Shown here: positions 48,281 through 61,962 of the stretch, piece by piece | How the letters are laid out: every line of letters starts with the position of its first letter | Position numbering within the stretch: position 1 is the stretch's first letter | Assembly: GCF_014643455.1 (NCBI RefSeq) | Contig: NZ_BMJM01000009.1 | Coordinates: 54,077 to 118,076, forward strand | From: Sandarakinorhabdus glacialis | Lineage (GTDB): Bacteria > Pseudomonadota > Alphaproteobacteria > Sphingomonadales > Sphingomonadaceae | Reading direction: 5' to 3' | DNA: 64,000 nucleotides | Position numbers and translations under genes: made by a program | The notes under the pieces: model-generated | Told to the model about the DNA's origin: nothing | The model's database searches: none | Seen by the model: the letters and a program-made list of their open reading frames with translations, nothing else

Positions 48281-48976
48281 TTAGCGAGCCGGACGCACGC
48301 CGGAGGTCTGCGATTCCATCATCAGACGGTCCTGCGCCATCGGGTCGTGGCCAAGGATTTCACCCTTGAAGATCCAAACCTTGATCCCGCAGACGCCATA
48401 GGCGGTGTGGGCCTGGGCTTCGGCGTAATCGACGTTGCCGCGCAGCGTGTGCAATGGCACGCGGCCTTCGCGGTACCATTCGGTGCGCGCGATTTCGGCG
48501 CCGCCGAGACGACCCGAGCAGGTGATCTTGATGCCTTCGGCACCGAGACGCAACGCCGACTGGACCGCACGCTTCATGGCGCGGCGGAAGGCGATACGGC
48601 GCTCGAGCTGGTCGGCGACGCCCTGGGCGACAAGCTTGGAATCGACTTCCGGCTTGCGGATCTCGACGATGTTCAGCGACACGTCGGAACGGGTCATCGA
48701 AGCGATCTGCTTGCGCAGCTTCTCGATGTCCGCACCCTTTTTGCCGATGATGACGCCTGGACGGGCGGCATAGATCGACACGCGGCAAAGCTTGGCAGGA
48801 CGCTCGATGACGACCTTGGAGATCGCGGCCTGGGCGTGGTTCTTGACGATGAATTCGCGGATGCGAAGATCTTCGAGAAGCAAACGACCGTAATCGTCAC
48901 CCGAGGCGAACCAGCGGCTGTCCCAGGTACGGTTGATCTGCAGGCGCAGACCGATCGGGGAGGTTTTATGACCCAT
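48281..48976 (-). CDS. rpsC: 30S ribosomal protein S3
   Basis: mRNA-entry protein with a KH domain ([15 protein letters not shown]), 231 aa. It opens [12 protein letters not shown]. It overlaps rplV by one base. Confidence 0.98.
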   Translation of the reverse strand: MGHKTSPIGLRLQINRTWDSRWFASGDDYGRLLLEDLRIREFIVKNHAQAAISKVVIERPAKLCRVSIYAARPGVIIGKKGADIEKLRKQIASMTRSDVSLNIVEIRKPEVDSKLVAQGVADQLERRIAFRRAMKRAVQSALRLGAEGIKITCSGRLGGAEIARTEWYREGRVPLHTLRGNVDYAEAQAHTAYGVCGIKVWIFKGEILGHDPMAQDRLMMESQTSGVRPAR

Positions 48977-49380
48977 TATGCATCACTCCCAACGGCGCTG
49001 TCGCTGTCGTCGCCGAGTTCGCGAACGACCACACGCAGGCGGCTGAATGGCTTTTCGATGCGCGCGGCACGACCACGAGCGCGGGGCGTGAAGCGCTTCA
49101 TCACCAACGCCTTACCGACGCTGGCTTCCTTGACGACGAGAGCATCGACATCGAGGTTGTGATTGTTTTCGGCATTGGCGACCGCCGAAGCGAGAACCTT
49201 GCGAACGTCGATCGCCATGGCCTTCTTGGAGAAGGTCAGGATGTTGAGCGCGTCACCGACCTTGCGGCCACGGATGAGCCCGGCAACGAGGTTCAGCTTG
49301 TAGGCCGAGCCACGGATCGAGGTTGCAACAGCAAGCGCCTCACGGTCACCGACCTTGCGGGGGGATTTAGGCTTCGACAT
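48976..49380 (-). CDS. rplV: 50S ribosomal protein L22
   Basis: Protein with a loop reaching into the exit tunnel, 134 aa. [21 protein letters not shown] and [19 protein letters not shown] are typical. It overlaps rpsS by one base. Confidence 0.98.
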   Translation of the reverse strand: MSKPKSPRKVGDREALAVATSIRGSAYKLNLVAGLIRGRKVGDALNILTFSKKAMAIDVRKVLASAVANAENNHNLDVDALVVKEASVGKALVMKRFTPRARGRAARIEKPFSRLRVVVRELGDDSDSAVGSDA

Positions 49381-49658
49381 CAGCGCTTGCCCTTCTTGTC
49401 GGCAGCGTGGCCGGGGAAGTTGCGCGTCGGCGCAAATTCACCAAGCTTCATGCCCACCATGTCTTCGTTGACCGAGACAGGGATGAACTTCTTGCCATTA
49501 TAGACATTGAAGGTAAGGCCAACAAACTGCGGCAGGATCGTCGAACGGCGCGACCAGGTCTTGATCGGACCCCGTCCACCGCCGCCAGCCTGCGCTGTTT
49601 CGGCCTTCTTCAGGACGTTCAGATCCACGAAGGGACCTTTCCAGACGGAACGGCTCAT
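49380..49658 (-). CDS. rpsS: 30S ribosomal protein S19
   Basis: Small-subunit head protein, 92 aa. [18 protein letters not shown] and [16 protein letters not shown] are typical. Six-base gap from rplB. Confidence 0.98.
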   Translation of the reverse strand: MSRSVWKGPFVDLNVLKKAETAQAGGGGRGPIKTWSRRSTILPQFVGLTFNVYNGKKFIPVSVNEDMVGMKLGEFAPTRNFPGHAADKKGKR

Positions 49659-49664
49659 CTGGCC

Positions 49665-50501
49665 TTACCTCTTCTTCTTGGCGTGACGCGAACGGATGAT
49701 CATCCGATCGGTCGACTTGTTCGAACGCGTCTTGGCGCCCTTCGTTGGCTTGCCCCATGGGGTCACCGGATGGCGACCGCCCGAGGTCCGGCCTTCACCA
49801 CCGCCGTGCGGATGGTCGACCGGGTTCTTGGCGACGCCGCGGGTCAGCGGACGATGGCCGAGCCAGCGGTTACGACCGGCCTTGCCGAGGTTCTGATTGC
49901 TGTTGTCCGGGTTCGACACGGCACCGACGGTGGCCATGCAATCCGAACGCACGTAACGCTGCTCACCCGAGTTGAGGCGGATGATGACCATGCCCTTGTC
50001 GCGGCCGACCACCTGGACGAACGTGCCGGCGGCGCGCGCAAGTTGCCCGCCCTTGCCTGGCTTCAGTTCGACGTTGTGGACGATCGTGCCGACCGGGGTC
50101 GAGCCGATTTCCATGGCATTGCCGGGCTTCACGTCGACCTTCTTGCCGGCCGTGACGACATCGCCGACGGCGAGGCGCTGCGGCGCGATGATGTAGGTCT
50201 GCTTGCCGTCCGGATAAGTGACGAGCGCGATGAACGCCGAACGGTTAGGATCGTATTCCAGGCGCTCGACGGTTGCCGTGACGTCCCAGGTGCGACGCTT
50301 GAAATCGACGATGCGATAGAGCTGCTTGTGACCGCCGGCGATGCCGCGGGCCGTTGCATGACCCATGTTGTTGCGGCCACCCGACTTGCGCAGACCTTCG
50401 GTCAGCGACTTGACGGGACGACCCTTGAACAGGCCCGAACGATCGACGAGGACCAGGCCGCGGCGGCCCGGGCTCGTCGGATTATAATGCTTCAATGCCA
50501 T
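49665..50501 (-). CDS. rplB: 50S ribosomal protein L2
   Basis: Core protein of the peptidyl-transferase centre, 278 aa. [15 protein letters not shown] at the start, and the conserved [20 protein letters not shown] near the end carries the His needed for activity. Four bases after rplW. Confidence 0.98.
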   Translation of the reverse strand: MALKHYNPTSPGRRGLVLVDRSGLFKGRPVKSLTEGLRKSGGRNNMGHATARGIAGGHKQLYRIVDFKRRTWDVTATVERLEYDPNRSAFIALVTYPDGKQTYIIAPQRLAVGDVVTAGKKVDVKPGNAMEIGSTPVGTIVHNVELKPGKGGQLARAAGTFVQVVGRDKGMVIIRLNSGEQRYVRSDCMATVGAVSNPDNSNQNLGKAGRNRWLGHRPLTRGVAKNPVDHPHGGGEGRTSGGRHPVTPWGKPTKGAKTRSNKSTDRMIIRSRHAKKKR

Positions 50502-50505
50502 CGGA

Positions 50506-50820
50506 TCAGATCCCCGTGGTCACATCGATACGGTCGCCGTCGGCGAGCGTGACGATGGCCTTCTTTTCGTCGGAGCGGCGGTATTCCTTGCCCTTCCAGC
50601 GCTTGGTCTTGCCCTTTTGGATGAGGGTGTTGACGCTCAGCACCTTGACGCTGAACAGCGCTTCGACAGCGGCCTTGATCTCGGGCTTCGAAGCCGAGTT
50701 GGCGACCTTGAACACAACCTGGTTGTATTCGCTGACGAGGGTGGATTTTTCGGTGATCACCGGCTTCACCACGATGTCGTAGTGCTTCAGGTCGATCGGC
50801 TTGGTTTGCGGCTTAGCCAT
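50506..50820 (-). CDS. rplW: 50S ribosomal protein L23
   Basis: Tunnel-exit protein that docks trigger factor and SRP, 104 aa. [17 protein letters not shown] and [17 protein letters not shown] are typical. Its start overlaps the rplD stop by eight bases. Confidence 0.98.
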   Translation of the reverse strand: MAKPQTKPIDLKHYDIVVKPVITEKSTLVSEYNQVVFKVANSASKPEIKAAVEALFSVKVLSVNTLIQKGKTKRWKGKEYRRSDEKKAIVTLADGDRIDVTTGI

Positions 50821-51436
50821 TGACCCGCGCCTCCAGCGCCGTGACGGCAGCGCGGGTCAGGACCAGCGTGTCGTGGTTGAGAATGTCATAGACGTTGGCG
50901 CCCATCGCGGGGAGCACGTCGATGTGTGGAACATTGGCCGACGCCATGCGGAAATCGAGGTTGACCTCGGTGCCGTCGATGAACAGGCCGTTGGTGACAC
51001 CCAAGCCGGCAAGGATGGCGATCATCGACTTGGTCTTGGCCTCGGTAAGGGCAAAGTCCTCGATGATCATCAGCTTGCCTTCGGACGCCTTGACCGACAG
51101 AGCGGTGGCGAGGCCGAGGGTGCGGATCTTCTTGTTGAGACCGGGGTTGAAATCACGAACGCGAGGTCCGTGGGCCTTGCCGCCGCCGGTGAACTGGGGA
51201 GCTGCGCGGTTACCGTGACGAGCGACGCCGCCGCCCTTCTGGTTACCGAGCTTCTTGCCGGTGCGCTGGACGTCCGACCGCTCGCGGGCACCGCGGGCCG
51301 TGCCGCGACGCTTTTCGAGCTGCCAGGTGACGACGCGGTGGAGAATGTCGAGCCGCGGTTCCTTGCCGAAAACGGCATCCGAAAGTTCGATTTCGCCGGC
51401 GTCTGCCGCGGCCAGGGTTTTGACCTGAATTTTCAT
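50813..51436 (-). CDS. rplD: 50S ribosomal protein L4
   Basis: Tunnel protein, 207 aa, which in E. coli also represses the S10 operon. [19 protein letters not shown] and the loop [19 protein letters not shown] are typical. Five-base gap from rplC. Confidence 0.98.
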   Translation of the reverse strand: MKIQVKTLAAADAGEIELSDAVFGKEPRLDILHRVVTWQLEKRRGTARGARERSDVQRTGKKLGNQKGGGVARHGNRAAPQFTGGGKAHGPRVRDFNPGLNKKIRTLGLATALSVKASEGKLMIIEDFALTEAKTKSMIAILAGLGVTNGLFIDGTEVNLDFRMASANVPHIDVLPAMGANVYDILNHDTLVLTRAAVTALEARVNG

Positions 51437-51441
51437 GTGCC

Positions 51442-52215
51442 TCAGGCCTCCGTGTTTTCGGCGGCAACATCGGTCGAAGCGGCATCGGCCACTTCGACGG
51501 GCGCTGCATCGTTTGCGGCATCGCTGCCGGCATCGTTTGCTGCCGTCTTCAACGACGCAGGATAAGGCGCATCGGCGTGACGCGCGACCTTGACTGCATC
51601 CTTGATCAGCAACCAGCCACCCTTCGAACCCGGCACCGAGCCGTGGACGAAAAGAAGACCGCGCTCGATGTCGGTCGAAACGATTTCGAGGTTCTGCTGG
51701 GTGCGCTGCTTGTCACCCATGTGACCGGCCATCTTCTTGCCTTTGAAGACCTTGCCTGGATCCTGGCGCTGACCGGTTGAACCGAGCGAGCGATGGGAGA
51801 CCGAGACGCCGTGGGTGGCGCGCAAACCGCCGAAGTTCCAGCGCTTCATGCCGCCCTGGAAGCCCTTGCCCTGCGTGACGCCAGTGACGTCGACGAGCTG
51901 GCCGGGGACAAAATGGTCGGCAGAGATGGTGGCGCCGGTTTCCAGCAGCGCGTCTTCCGACACGCGGAATTCGGCGACCTTGGCTTTTGGCTCGACTTCG
52001 GCTTTGCCGAAATGGCCGCGCTCCGGCTTGGTGGTGTTCTTGGCCTTCTTCGTGCCGGCACCGAGCTGGACAGCGACGTAACCGTCGTTGTCCGCGGTGC
52101 GGACCGAGATGACCTGGTTATTCTCGAGAGCGAGAACGGTGACCGGAACGTGCCGGCCATCATCGCGGAATACCCGCGTCATTCCCATCTTCTTCGCGAT
52201 CACGCCTGTGCGCAT
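51442..52215 (-). CDS. rplC: 50S ribosomal protein L3
   Basis: Large-subunit assembly protein, 257 aa against 209 in E. coli. The core has [14 protein letters not shown], the [19 protein letters not shown] loop with the methylatable Gln, and [20 protein letters not shown]. The C-terminus adds about 45 residues rich in Ala, Asp and Val. ATG 52215 is chosen over a TTG two codons earlier. It lies 81 bases after rpsJ. Confidence 0.97.
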   Translation of the reverse strand: MRTGVIAKKMGMTRVFRDDGRHVPVTVLALENNQVISVRTADNDGYVAVQLGAGTKKAKNTTKPERGHFGKAEVEPKAKVAEFRVSEDALLETGATISADHFVPGQLVDVTGVTQGKGFQGGMKRWNFGGLRATHGVSVSHRSLGSTGQRQDPGKVFKGKKMAGHMGDKQRTQQNLEIVSTDIERGLLFVHGSVPGSKGGWLLIKDAVKVARHADAPYPASLKTAANDAGSDAANDAAPVEVADAASTDVAAENTEA

Positions 52216-52296
52216 GACCAATTCCTTTCCATCAGAGGCCCACTTGATCGTGGGCGTGACCCTTGCAAAATTCGCTCCGCGTATTTTGCCCGAGTA

Positions 52297-52611
52297 TTAT
52301 TTACCGAGCTTGATTTCCACATCGACACCAGCGGCCAGGTCGAGCTTCATGAGCGCGTCCACCGTCTGGGGCGTAGGATCAACGATGTCGAGGAGACGCT
52401 TGTAGGTCCGGACTTCGAACTGTTCGCGGCTCTTCTTGTCGACGTGCGGCGAGCGGTTCACGGTGAACTTTTCGAAACGCGTCGGCAACGGGATCGGGCC
52501 ACGAATAGCAGCACCGGTGCGCTTGGCCGTGTCAGCGATCTCGCCCGTGGCCAGGTCGAGGACCCGGTGGTCGAACGCCTTCAGGCGGATGCGGATGTTC
52601 TGCGTTTCCAT
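52297..52611 (-). CDS. rpsJ: 30S ribosomal protein S10
   Basis: Small-subunit protein, also the NusE transcription factor in antitermination. It is 104 aa. [19 protein letters not shown] and [23 protein letters not shown] are typical. First gene of the S10 operon, 132 bases after tuf. Confidence 0.98.
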   Translation of the reverse strand: METQNIRIRLKAFDHRVLDLATGEIADTAKRTGAAIRGPIPLPTRFEKFTVNRSPHVDKKSREQFEVRTYKRLLDIVDPTPQTVDALMKLDLAAGVDVEIKLGK

Positions 52612-52710
52612 GACACTCTATTCAAAAGGCTCAAGACCAGCACTACCCGCGGACGGGATGCACCGGTCTGAAAAACGGTGACTTCGTTAATTCGGCAACC
52701 CAGGCGAATC

Positions 52711-52736
52711 GGGCCGCGTCCCGAAGGAAGCGGCCC
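52711..52736 (-). other. Hairpin downstream of tuf
   Basis: GGGCCGC and GCGGCCC form a 7-bp GC stem with a 12-base loop just past the tuf stop at 52744. No T run follows on the minus strand, so it may be a weak terminator, a processing site, or part of the rpsJ leader. Confidence 0.45.
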
Positions 52737-52743
52737 TATAGCC

Positions 52744-53934
52744 TTACTTGATGATCGTTGCAACCACGCCGGCACCAACGGTACGGCCGCCTTCGCGAAT
52801 CGCGAAGCGCAGGCCTGGATCCATGGCGATCGGAGCGATCAGCTTGACCTTCAGCTGGACGTTGTCGCCCGGCATGACCATCTCGGTGCCTTCGGGCAGC
52901 TCGACGGTGCCGGTGACGTCCGTGGTGCGGAAGTAGAACTGTGGGCGGTAGTTGGCGAAGAATGGCGTGTGACGGCCGCCCTCGTCCTTCGACAGCACAT
53001 AGACCTCGGCCGAGAACTCGGTGTGTGGCTTGATCGAGCCGGGCTTGCAGAGAACCTGGCCACGCTCGACGTCTTCACGGCCAACGCCGCGAAGCAGCGC
53101 GCCGATGTTGTCGCCCGCCTGGCCCTGGTCGAGCAGCTTGCGGAACATTTCAACGCCGGTGCAGACCGACTTGCGGGTATCGTGGATACCGACGATCTCG
53201 ATTTCCTCGCCAACCTTGACGATACCCGATTCGACGCGGCCGGTGACGACCGTACCGCGACCCGAAATCGAGAAAACGTCCTCGATCGGCATCAGGAACG
53301 GACGATCGAGCGCACGCTCTGGCTGCGGGATGTATTCGTCGACGGTCTTCATCAGCGCCAGGACGGCGTCATGACCGATATCGTCGCGCTTGCCATCGAG
53401 GGCACAGACAGCCGAACCTTGGGTGATCGGAATGTCGTCGCCTGGGAAATCATACTTCGAAAGAAGTTCGCGGATTTCCATTTCGACGAGCTCGAGGATT
53501 TCGGCATCGTCGACGAGGTCGACCTTGTTCATGAAGACGACCATGGCTGGGACGCCGACCTGCTTGGCGAGCAGGATGTGCTCGCGGGTCTGTGGCATCG
53601 GGCCATCGGTTGCCGACACGACGAGGATCGCGCCATCCATCTGCGCGGCACCGGTGATCATGTTCTTCACATAATCGGCGTGGCCTGGGCAATCGACATG
53701 GGCGTAGTGACGGGCAGCGGTTTCATATTCGACGTGTGCGGTCGAAATGGTGATGCCGCGCTCGCGCTCCTCGGGAGCCTTGTCGATGTTGGCGTAGCTG
53801 GTGTACGTGGCGCCGCCGGTTTCGGCGAGCACCTTGGTGATGGCAGCCGTCAACGAGGTCTTGCCATGGTCGACGTGACCGATGGTGCCGATGTTGCAGT
53901 GCGGCTTGTTCCGCTCGAATTTTGCCTTACCCAT
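52744..53934 (-). CDS. tuf: Elongation factor Tu
   Basis: GTPase that delivers aminoacyl-tRNA to the ribosome. It is 396 aa. G-motifs: GHVDHGKT (residues 18-25), DCPGHADYV and NKVDLVDD; the effector stretch [15 protein letters not shown] is intact. ATG 53934 starts [12 protein letters not shown]; an open frame extends 23 codons upstream without homology. Part of rpsL-rpsG-fusA-tuf. A second tuf copy, common elsewhere, is not in the window. Confidence 0.99.
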   Translation of the reverse strand: MGKAKFERNKPHCNIGTIGHVDHGKTSLTAAITKVLAETGGATYTSYANIDKAPEERERGITISTAHVEYETAARHYAHVDCPGHADYVKNMITGAAQMDGAILVVSATDGPMPQTREHILLAKQVGVPAMVVFMNKVDLVDDAEILELVEMEIRELLSKYDFPGDDIPITQGSAVCALDGKRDDIGHDAVLALMKTVDEYIPQPERALDRPFLMPIEDVFSISGRGTVVTGRVESGIVKVGEEIEIVGIHDTRKSVCTGVEMFRKLLDQGQAGDNIGALLRGVGREDVERGQVLCKPGSIKPHTEFSAEVYVLSKDEGGRHTPFFANYRPQFYFRTTDVTGTVELPEGTEMVMPGDNVQLKVKLIAPIAMDPGLRFAIREGGRTVGAGVVATIIK

Positions 53935-53993
53935 GGCCGTAACCTCTTTCTGGTGAAATCTGTTTCGTTCGTCAGTGATCGCGATAGGCCGAA

Positions 53994-54018
53994 TCAGCGC
54001 CACCGGAAGGGGCGCTGA
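53994..54018. other. Hairpin between fusA and tuf
   Basis: TCAGCGCC and GGCGCTGA form an 8-bp stem with a 9-base loop in the 105-base fusA-tuf gap. It is a possible RNA processing or pausing element. Confidence 0.45.
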
Positions 54019-54039
54019 CTAGCGGTCGTCAGGAATAAA

Positions 54040-56112
<2,073 letters not shown>

Positions 56113-56136
56113 GATTCTTCTACCAGCGAGAGGTCA

Positions 56137-56162
56137 GGGGCGCCGCTTCGAAGCGGCGCCCC
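56137..56162. other. Perfect 26-base palindrome between rpsG and fusA
   Basis: A 13-bp stem GGGGCGCCGCTTC/GAAGCGGCGCCCC with no loop bases, which would fold as a hairpin with a short TTCG tetraloop-type end. It occupies the rpsG-fusA gap. In other bacteria this junction is a site of S7 autoregulation, so an RNA role is plausible but unproven. Confidence 0.6.
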
Positions 56163-56200
56163 CATTTAGTCGCCGCTGTTACCAGCGGAGTGCCTTCAGC

Positions 56201-56680
<480 letters not shown>

Positions 56681-56686
56681 TCAGAT

Positions 56687-56714
56687 CCTGGATCCCGGGT
56701 CGAGCCCGGGATGA
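56687..56714. repeat. Short inverted repeat between rpsL and rpsG (family C-like)
   Basis: ATCCCGGGTCGAGCCCGGGATGAC contains the ATCCCGGG/CCCGGGAT stem with a TCGA-type centre. It resembles the CCGGGTCCCGGATCAGGCCCGG element near 40670 and lies in the 60-base rpsL-rpsG gap. Confidence 0.65.
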
Positions 56715-56731
56715 CTCTACGCTGCGCTCGG

Positions 56732-57103
56732 TCACTTAGGACGCTTGGCGCCGTACTTCGACCGGCTCTGCTTGCGGTTCTTGACACCCTGGGTATCGAG
56801 AACGCCGCGCAGAACGTGGTAACGCACACCGGGAAGATCCTTGACGCGGCCGCCGCGAATCAGGACCACGGAGTGCTCCTGAAGGTTATGGCCTTCACCA
56901 GGGATATAGCCGATGACTTCGAAGCCATTGGTAAGACGGATCTTGGCAACCTTGCGAAGTGCCGAGTTCGGCTTCTTCGGGGTCGTCGTGTAGACGCGGG
57001 TGCAAACACCACGCTTCTGTGGGCAGGCCTCCATGGCCGGCACCTTGTTGCGGGCCTTCTGGGGCTCGCGACCCTTGCGGATCAACTGGTTAATCGTTGG
57101 CAT
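56732..57103 (-). CDS. rpsL: 30S ribosomal protein S12
   Basis: Decoding-centre protein, 123 aa. [29 protein letters not shown] start and [21 protein letters not shown] are typical; the Lys positions linked to streptomycin response ([10 protein letters not shown] and KDLPGVRYH) keep the sensitive-type residues. First gene of the str operon, with a promoter about 190 bases upstream. Confidence 0.98.
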   Translation of the reverse strand: MPTINQLIRKGREPQKARNKVPAMEACPQKRGVCTRVYTTTPKKPNSALRKVAKIRLTNGFEVIGYIPGEGHNLQEHSVVLIRGGRVKDLPGVRYHVLRGVLDTQGVKNRKQSRSKYGAKRPK

Positions 57104-57295
57104 CGTGTAATTGTCATCCTGCTGTTCGGTCGCCCGGCCAGAATGGCGGGTAACCTACTCCAAGCCTGCTCCGCCCATGATCACTCATGGCATAAGTCCG
57201 TTCGGCGTCCTTTACGGAGCCTGACGAGCGCGGCGCAGCTTGTTGTTTCTCTTCCACGCATGGCCAAGCTGGCTAGGTCCATTAGCGGAGCCGGC

Positions 57296-57324
57296 CCTAT
57301 AGTCGCGCGGCGAGAACGGGTCAA
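57296..57324 (-). promoter_or_regulatory. Candidate sigma70 promoter of the str operon
   Basis: On the minus strand TTGACC, a 17-base spacer and TATAGG, the best sigma70 match I found in the window. It would give a leader of about 185 bases before rpsL. The 266-base gap between rpsL and the plus-strand gene at 57370 contains no other gene. Confidence 0.7.
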
Positions 57325-57369
57325 TGGGATTCGCGGGTAGCGTCACAGGGCGCAGTCGAGGAGGTAGCG

Positions 57370-57906
57370 ATGAAGGTCTTCATGTTGGCGGCGTCGATGA
57401 TGACGTTGATCGCGGCGGGTCCGGTGCCCGATGCGGCGGCGCTCCATGCCGGACTGGCAGGACGCTGGACGGGGTCGCTGGGCTATCGCGATTACCAGAC
57501 CGACAAGATGTCCGAGATCGCGGTGAAGACCGAGATCCGCGCCCTGCCCGATGGCGTCACGGTGCTGCGGATTTCCGAGTTCGACGATGGTCCCAGGGTA
57601 GGAGCGGTGTTCATCACCACCGCCAGCCTGCACGACAGCAAGGCCGGCACAGTGTCGTCGGCGACGCTGCGCAAGGGCAATTCGGTCGAGATCGAGACCG
57701 AGACGCTGGCGGTTACCGCCTATGTCGACGCTGCTCACTGGACGATCGTCGCCGAAGCCGACGGCAGTGACGACGACAAGCCGGCGCGGCTGCGGGTTAC
57801 TGAAGTGCGCGACGGCTTGCTGTTGACGGCGACCAAGGACGTGCAGCCCAAGGGCACCGCGACTTGGGCCTTTCGCAACCGGACGTTGCTGCGCAAGGCC
57901 GAATAA
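57370..57906 (+). CDS. Secreted protein of unknown function
   Basis: A 178-aa protein with a likely signal peptide (MKVFMLAASMMTLIAAGPVPDA). The rest is predicted mostly beta strand (GRWTGSLGYRDYQTDKMSEIAVKTEIRALPDG and repeated TETLAV-like strands), recalling small lipocalin-like or DUF1579-like beta domains, but no family is certain. No cysteines. GAGG lies upstream of the ATG. It stands alone, divergent from the str operon and nearly touching the secA stop. Confidence 0.65.
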   Translation: MKVFMLAASMMTLIAAGPVPDAAALHAGLAGRWTGSLGYRDYQTDKMSEIAVKTEIRALPDGVTVLRISEFDDGPRVGAVFITTASLHDSKAGTVSSATLRKGNSVEIETETLAVTAYVDAAHWTIVAEADGSDDDKPARLRVTEVRDGLLLTATKDVQPKGTATWAFRNRTLLRKAE

Positions 57907-57912
57907 CGCGGC

Positions 57913-60690
57913 CTAGTAGGCGCCGTGGCAGTGCTTGAACTTCTTGCCGCTGCCGCACGGGCACATGGCGTTGCGCGAGACGACGCGGTGCCATTCGGCG
58001 AGATCATCGGGATCGACTTCGGTGAGTTCAGCGGTTGCCGCCAGCGCACCGCTGAGCGCACCCGCCGGCAGCGCGCCGAAGGCATCCGAGGCGAAGTTGC
58101 CGCGTGAGCCGAAAGCGTCGTTTTCGCCGGTGAACGGGTCGATATGGGTCGTCACGAAGCCGGGCGCATTGAAGCCGGGCATGGCAGGCTGGCTGATCGC
58201 CGGCGCTTCCATCTGGAAACGCGCGTTCGACAACATGCGGGTGACGTCCTCGCGGACGATGACCAGCATGCGCTCGAACAGCGCAAAGGCTTCGGACTTG
58301 TATTCGTTGAGCGGCGTCTTCTGCGCATAAGCGCGCAGGTGGATGACCTGGCGCAGCGCATCGAGCGTCGCCAGATGCTCCTTCCAGTGATGGTCGAGCG
58401 CCTGGAGCAGGAAGTTCTTTTCGATCTCGATCCAGTTTTCGGCCGGCAGGTCGGCAGCCTTGGCGGCCATCATCGAATCGGACGCTTCGATCAGGCGATC
58501 GGTGACGATCTCCGGGTCGATGGCGGCTTCCTTCGGCCAGTCGGTGACCGGCAGGTCGAGCGCCAGCGTCTCGCGGACGGCGGTGTCGAGCGCCTCGATG
58601 TCCCATTGCTCGGGATAGGAGTTCGGCGGGCAATTGGTGCCGACGAGTGCGTTGATCGTCTCGTGGCGCATGTCGATGACAACGTCGCCGACGGCTTCGG
58701 AATCCATGATGTCGGCGCGCTGTTCGTAAACGACCTTGCGCTGGTCGTTCATGACGTCATCGTACTGCAGCAACTGCTTGCGGACGTCGTAGTTGCGCGC
58801 CTCGACCTTTTTCTGCGCTGTCTCGATGGCTTTCGAGATCCACGGGTGGACGATCGCTTCGCCCTCCTCGAGGCCGTTGTTCATCATGCGGCTGAGCATC
58901 GATTGCTGGCCGAAGATGCGCAGCAAATCGTCGTCGAGCGACAGGTAGAAACGGCTGAAGCCGGGATCGCCCTGGCGCCCCGAGCGACCACGGAGCTGGT
59001 TGTCGATGCGGCGGCTTTCGTGGCGCTCGGTACCAAGCACGAAAAGCCCGCCGGCGGCCCGGACAGCGTCGCGTTCGGTTTCGACTTCCTGCTTGATGCG
59101 CGCGATCGCGGCGTCGCGCAGCGGGCCGGGGGCGAGTTCGGACAGCTCGCGTTCGACGCGCGCGTCGAAATTGCCCCCAAGCTGGATGTCGGTGCCGCGG
59201 CCAGCCATGTTGGTGGCGATGGTGACGGCACCCAGACGCCCGGCCTGTTCGACAATATGGGCTTCCTGCTCGTGGAAGCGGGCGTTGAGCACGACGTGCT
59301 TGACGTTTTCCTTCTTCAGGAACTCGCTGAGCATCTCGCTCTTTTCAATCGACACGGTGCCGACGAGGATCGGCTGGTTGCGCGCCGATGATTCGCGGAT
59401 GGTCTTGACGATCGCCTTGAACTTCTGATCGGCGTCCTTGTAAAATTCGTCGTCGACGTCTTCGCGCAGGACCGGCTTGTTGGTCGGGATCTCGACGACG
59501 TTGAGCTTGTAGATGTCGAAGAATTCCGCCGCCTCGGTGGCGGCCGTGCCGGTCATGCCGCCGAGTTTCGGATACATGCGGAAATAGTTCTGGAAGGTGA
59601 TCGAGGCGAGAGTCTGGTTCTCGGGCTGGATCTGGACACCCTCCTTGGCCTCGACGGCCTGGTGCAGTCCATCGGACCAGCGGCGGCCGTCCATCATGCG
59701 GCCGGTGAATTCATCGATGATGATCACCTTGTCGTTGCGGACGATGTAATCGGTGTCGCGGCGATAGATGACGTTGGCGCGCAGGGCCTGATTGAGGTGG
59801 TGGACGGCCTGGGTGTTCTCGAAATCGTAGAGGTTTTCGCCCTCGAGGATGCCGGCAGCGGCGAGTGCGCGCTCGGCCTTCTCGGTGCCGTCCTCGGTGA
59901 GAATGACCGATTTCTGCTTTTCATCGACTTCGTAATCGACCGGCTCGAGGGTCTTCACCATCTCGTCGACGATCATGTACATTTCCGACTTGTCATCGGT
60001 CGGACCGGAAATGATCAGCGGCGTGCGGGCTTCATCGATCAGCACCGAATCGACTTCATCGACGACGGCATAGGCGAACGGCCGCTGGACCATCTGCTCG
60101 CGGCTGTATTTCATGTTGTCGCGGAGATAGTCGAAACCGAATTCGTTGTTGGTGCCGTAGGTGATGTCGGAGGCATAGGCCTCGCGGCGGGTGGTATCGT
60201 CGATGTTGGGAATGATGACGCCGACGGTCAGCCCGAGGAACTTGTAGACCTGGCCCATCCAGCCGGCATCGCGCGCGGCGAGATAGTCGTTGACGGTGAC
60301 GACATGGACACCCTTGCCTGCCAGCGCGTTCAAATAAACCGCGAGCGTGGCGACGAGCGTCTTGCCCTCGCCGGTGCGCATTTCGGCGATTTCACCGCGG
60401 TGGAGGACGATGCCGCCGACCAGCTGGGTGTCGTAGTGACGTTGACCGAGGGCGCGCTTGGCAGCCTCGCGGACGGTCGCGAACGCTTCGGGCAGGATGT
60501 CGTCGAGCGACTTGCCGGCGGCGAGCTCGCCCTTGAGTTTTGCCGTCTGGCCGCGCAGCTCGTCATCCGACAAGACCGTGATCTGTGGCTCGAGGTCGTT
60601 GATGCGCGCGACGATGCTGCCCAGCGACTTTACGTAACGGTCATTGCTTGAGCCAAACAGCCGCTTGGCGATACCGCCGAATCCGAGCAT
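57913..60690 (-). CDS. secA: Preprotein translocase ATPase SecA
   Basis: Motor of the Sec pathway: 925 aa. Walker A MRTGEGKT is at residues 104-111, the DEAD-box region includes [21 protein letters not shown], and the second helicase domain has [13 protein letters not shown]. The C-terminus ends in the zinc SEC-C motif [14 protein letters not shown] that binds SecB. ATG 60690 is preceded by AGGA; the open frame extends 30 codons upstream without homology. SecB is encoded in the same window. Confidence 0.99.
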   Translation of the reverse strand: MLGFGGIAKRLFGSSNDRYVKSLGSIVARINDLEPQITVLSDDELRGQTAKLKGELAAGKSLDDILPEAFATVREAAKRALGQRHYDTQLVGGIVLHRGEIAEMRTGEGKTLVATLAVYLNALAGKGVHVVTVNDYLAARDAGWMGQVYKFLGLTVGVIIPNIDDTTRREAYASDITYGTNNEFGFDYLRDNMKYSREQMVQRPFAYAVVDEVDSVLIDEARTPLIISGPTDDKSEMYMIVDEMVKTLEPVDYEVDEKQKSVILTEDGTEKAERALAAAGILEGENLYDFENTQAVHHLNQALRANVIYRRDTDYIVRNDKVIIIDEFTGRMMDGRRWSDGLHQAVEAKEGVQIQPENQTLASITFQNYFRMYPKLGGMTGTAATEAAEFFDIYKLNVVEIPTNKPVLREDVDDEFYKDADQKFKAIVKTIRESSARNQPILVGTVSIEKSEMLSEFLKKENVKHVVLNARFHEQEAHIVEQAGRLGAVTIATNMAGRGTDIQLGGNFDARVERELSELAPGPLRDAAIARIKQEVETERDAVRAAGGLFVLGTERHESRRIDNQLRGRSGRQGDPGFSRFYLSLDDDLLRIFGQQSMLSRMMNNGLEEGEAIVHPWISKAIETAQKKVEARNYDVRKQLLQYDDVMNDQRKVVYEQRADIMDSEAVGDVVIDMRHETINALVGTNCPPNSYPEQWDIEALDTAVRETLALDLPVTDWPKEAAIDPEIVTDRLIEASDSMMAAKAADLPAENWIEIEKNFLLQALDHHWKEHLATLDALRQVIHLRAYAQKTPLNEYKSEAFALFERMLVIVREDVTRMLSNARFQMEAPAISQPAMPGFNAPGFVTTHIDPFTGENDAFGSRGNFASDAFGALPAGALSGALAATAELTEVDPDDLAEWHRVVSRNAMCPCGSGKKFKHCHGAY

Positions 60691-60751
60691 GAAAATCCTA
60701 ACGCGCGAAGCAGTGAGGCAGCAGCCGGCGCCGCCCCTGTCGAACCGCAGC

Positions 60752-60780
60752 GATGTAGGAGCGGCCGGGCAGTTCGTCAA
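60752..60780 (-). promoter_or_regulatory. Candidate sigma70 promoter of secA
   Basis: On the minus strand TTGACG, a 17-base spacer and TACATC, ending about 60 bases before the secA start. The -35 is good and the -10 is weak. Confidence 0.45.
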
Positions 60781-60790
60781 TTCCAGCCTT

Positions 60791-61135
60791 TTAGCGGGAG
60801 CGACGTCGCCAAGTCTGGCGGTTGGCCGTTCCGTCGTGCGGCAGCGGCGGCGAGTCCGGCGGCTGTTGGCGCTTCGATTTGCGCCGCAGTCCGAAATTCA
60901 CGGCGCGTTGCAGCCGCGGATAGCGCCGGGTGTGACGGACATACTGTCGTCGCGCCCAGCGCGAGTTGCGCAGCACCAGACCGAAACCGATCGCGAAAAT
61001 AAAGATGCCGAGCGGGCCGGGCGTCGGGATGCCGATGATCGGCGCCGCCAGCATCAGGACAATGCCGATCACCAGCTGCAGCATCCTGAACGGCGCGCTT
61101 CGGATCATGCGCTTGATGAGGGGGAAGCGTTTCAC
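60791..61135 (-). CDS. Small membrane protein, PGPGW-like
   Basis: A 114-aa protein with two adjacent hydrophobic helices separated by [10 protein letters not shown], reminiscent of the PGPGW family of small membrane proteins, and a basic cytoplasmic tail ([22 protein letters not shown]). The start [16 protein letters not shown] is amphipathic and basic. Function unknown. It lies upstream of secA in the same direction with about 100 bases between, where secA appears to have its own promoter. Confidence 0.65.
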   Translation of the reverse strand: MKRFPLIKRMIRSAPFRMLQLVIGIVLMLAAPIIGIPTPGPLGIFIFAIGFGLVLRNSRWARRQYVRHTRRYPRLQRAVNFGLRRKSKRQQPPDSPPLPHDGTANRQTWRRRSR

Positions 61136-61280
61136 GTCGACTCTCTACGAGTGCGATGTGGCAGCGGCAAGACGGGACGTCGGCTTGCCGGGATCGTGGC
61201 CGCAATCAGCCGCTTGAGGTCGCCGGCCTGCCCACCTAAGGTCGTTCCGGGGCCAGCCGGATTGGCTAAAAAGGGGAATT

Positions 61281-61934
61281 ATGGTTGCGCATGTCGGGAC
61301 GGTTGCGTTCCTCGGGCTGGAGGCGCGCCGGGTCGACGTGCAGGTGCAGATTTCCAGCGGCGCCGTCGGGTTCTTCACGGTCGGGTTGCCCGACAAGGCG
61401 GTCAAGGAGAGCCGCGAGCGCGTGCAGGCAACGCTCGATGCCGTTGGGCTGGCGCTGCCACCGCGCCGCGTGGTGGTCAATCTGTCGCCGGCCGACCTGC
61501 CGAAGGAGGGCTCGCATTACGATCTTCCGATCGCGCTGGGATTGCTGGCGGCGATGGGTGTCATCGCGTCGGATGCGCTCGACGGGTTCCTTGTCGTCGG
61601 CGAACTTGGCCTCGATGGCCGGTTGGCGCCGGTCCCGGGAGTCCTGCTCGCGGCGCTGCATGCCGCCGAGAACGAGATGGGGCTGATCTGCCCGGCGTCG
61701 CAGGGCGGCGAAGCGGCATGGGCGGGCGACGTCGATGTGGTGGCGGCACCCGACCTGCTGGCACTGCTCAACCATCTCAAAGGCACGCAATTGCTGTCGC
61801 CGCCGCAACGTAGCCTCGCGGCACTGGTCCGCACCGGGCCCGACATGTCGGAAATCAAGGGCCAGGAAACCGCCAAGCGCGCCGTCGAGATTGCCGCGGC
61901 TGGGGGGCATAATTTGCTCCTGTCATTGCTTTGA
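61281..61934 (+). pseudogene. comM: comM (yifB) 5' part, disrupted by an integrated element
   Basis: N-terminal part of the ComM/YifB Mg-chelatase-like AAA helicase, which promotes branch migration in natural transformation. Residues 1-215 are intact: MVAHVGTVAFLGLEARRVDVQV, VVGELGLDGRLAPVPGVL and IKGQETAKRAVEIAAAGGHNLLLS. The next residues should be the Walker A motif GPPGSGKS, but the frame changes to Leu-Leu-stop at the junction with foreign DNA. A full ComM is about 500 aa, so the ATPase core is missing here and the product cannot be functional. AAGGGG precedes the ATG. The 3' part presumably lies beyond the window, past the far end of the element. Confidence 0.93.
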
Positions 61935-61960
61935 GACCCACTCGGGGTTAGAGGCTTACG
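61905..61960. other. Probable left attachment junction (attL)
   Basis: comM homology ends at about 61923-61926 (codon Ser215). The left half is the host target, GGGGGGCATAATTTGCTCCTGTC; the right half, up to the integrase start, is foreign and includes an imperfect ACCC-ACTC-GGGGT repeat. Serine recombinases act on sites of about 40-50 bases, so both half-sites should lie here. The exact crossover needs the attR side. Confidence 0.6.
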
Positions 61961-61962
61961 AT

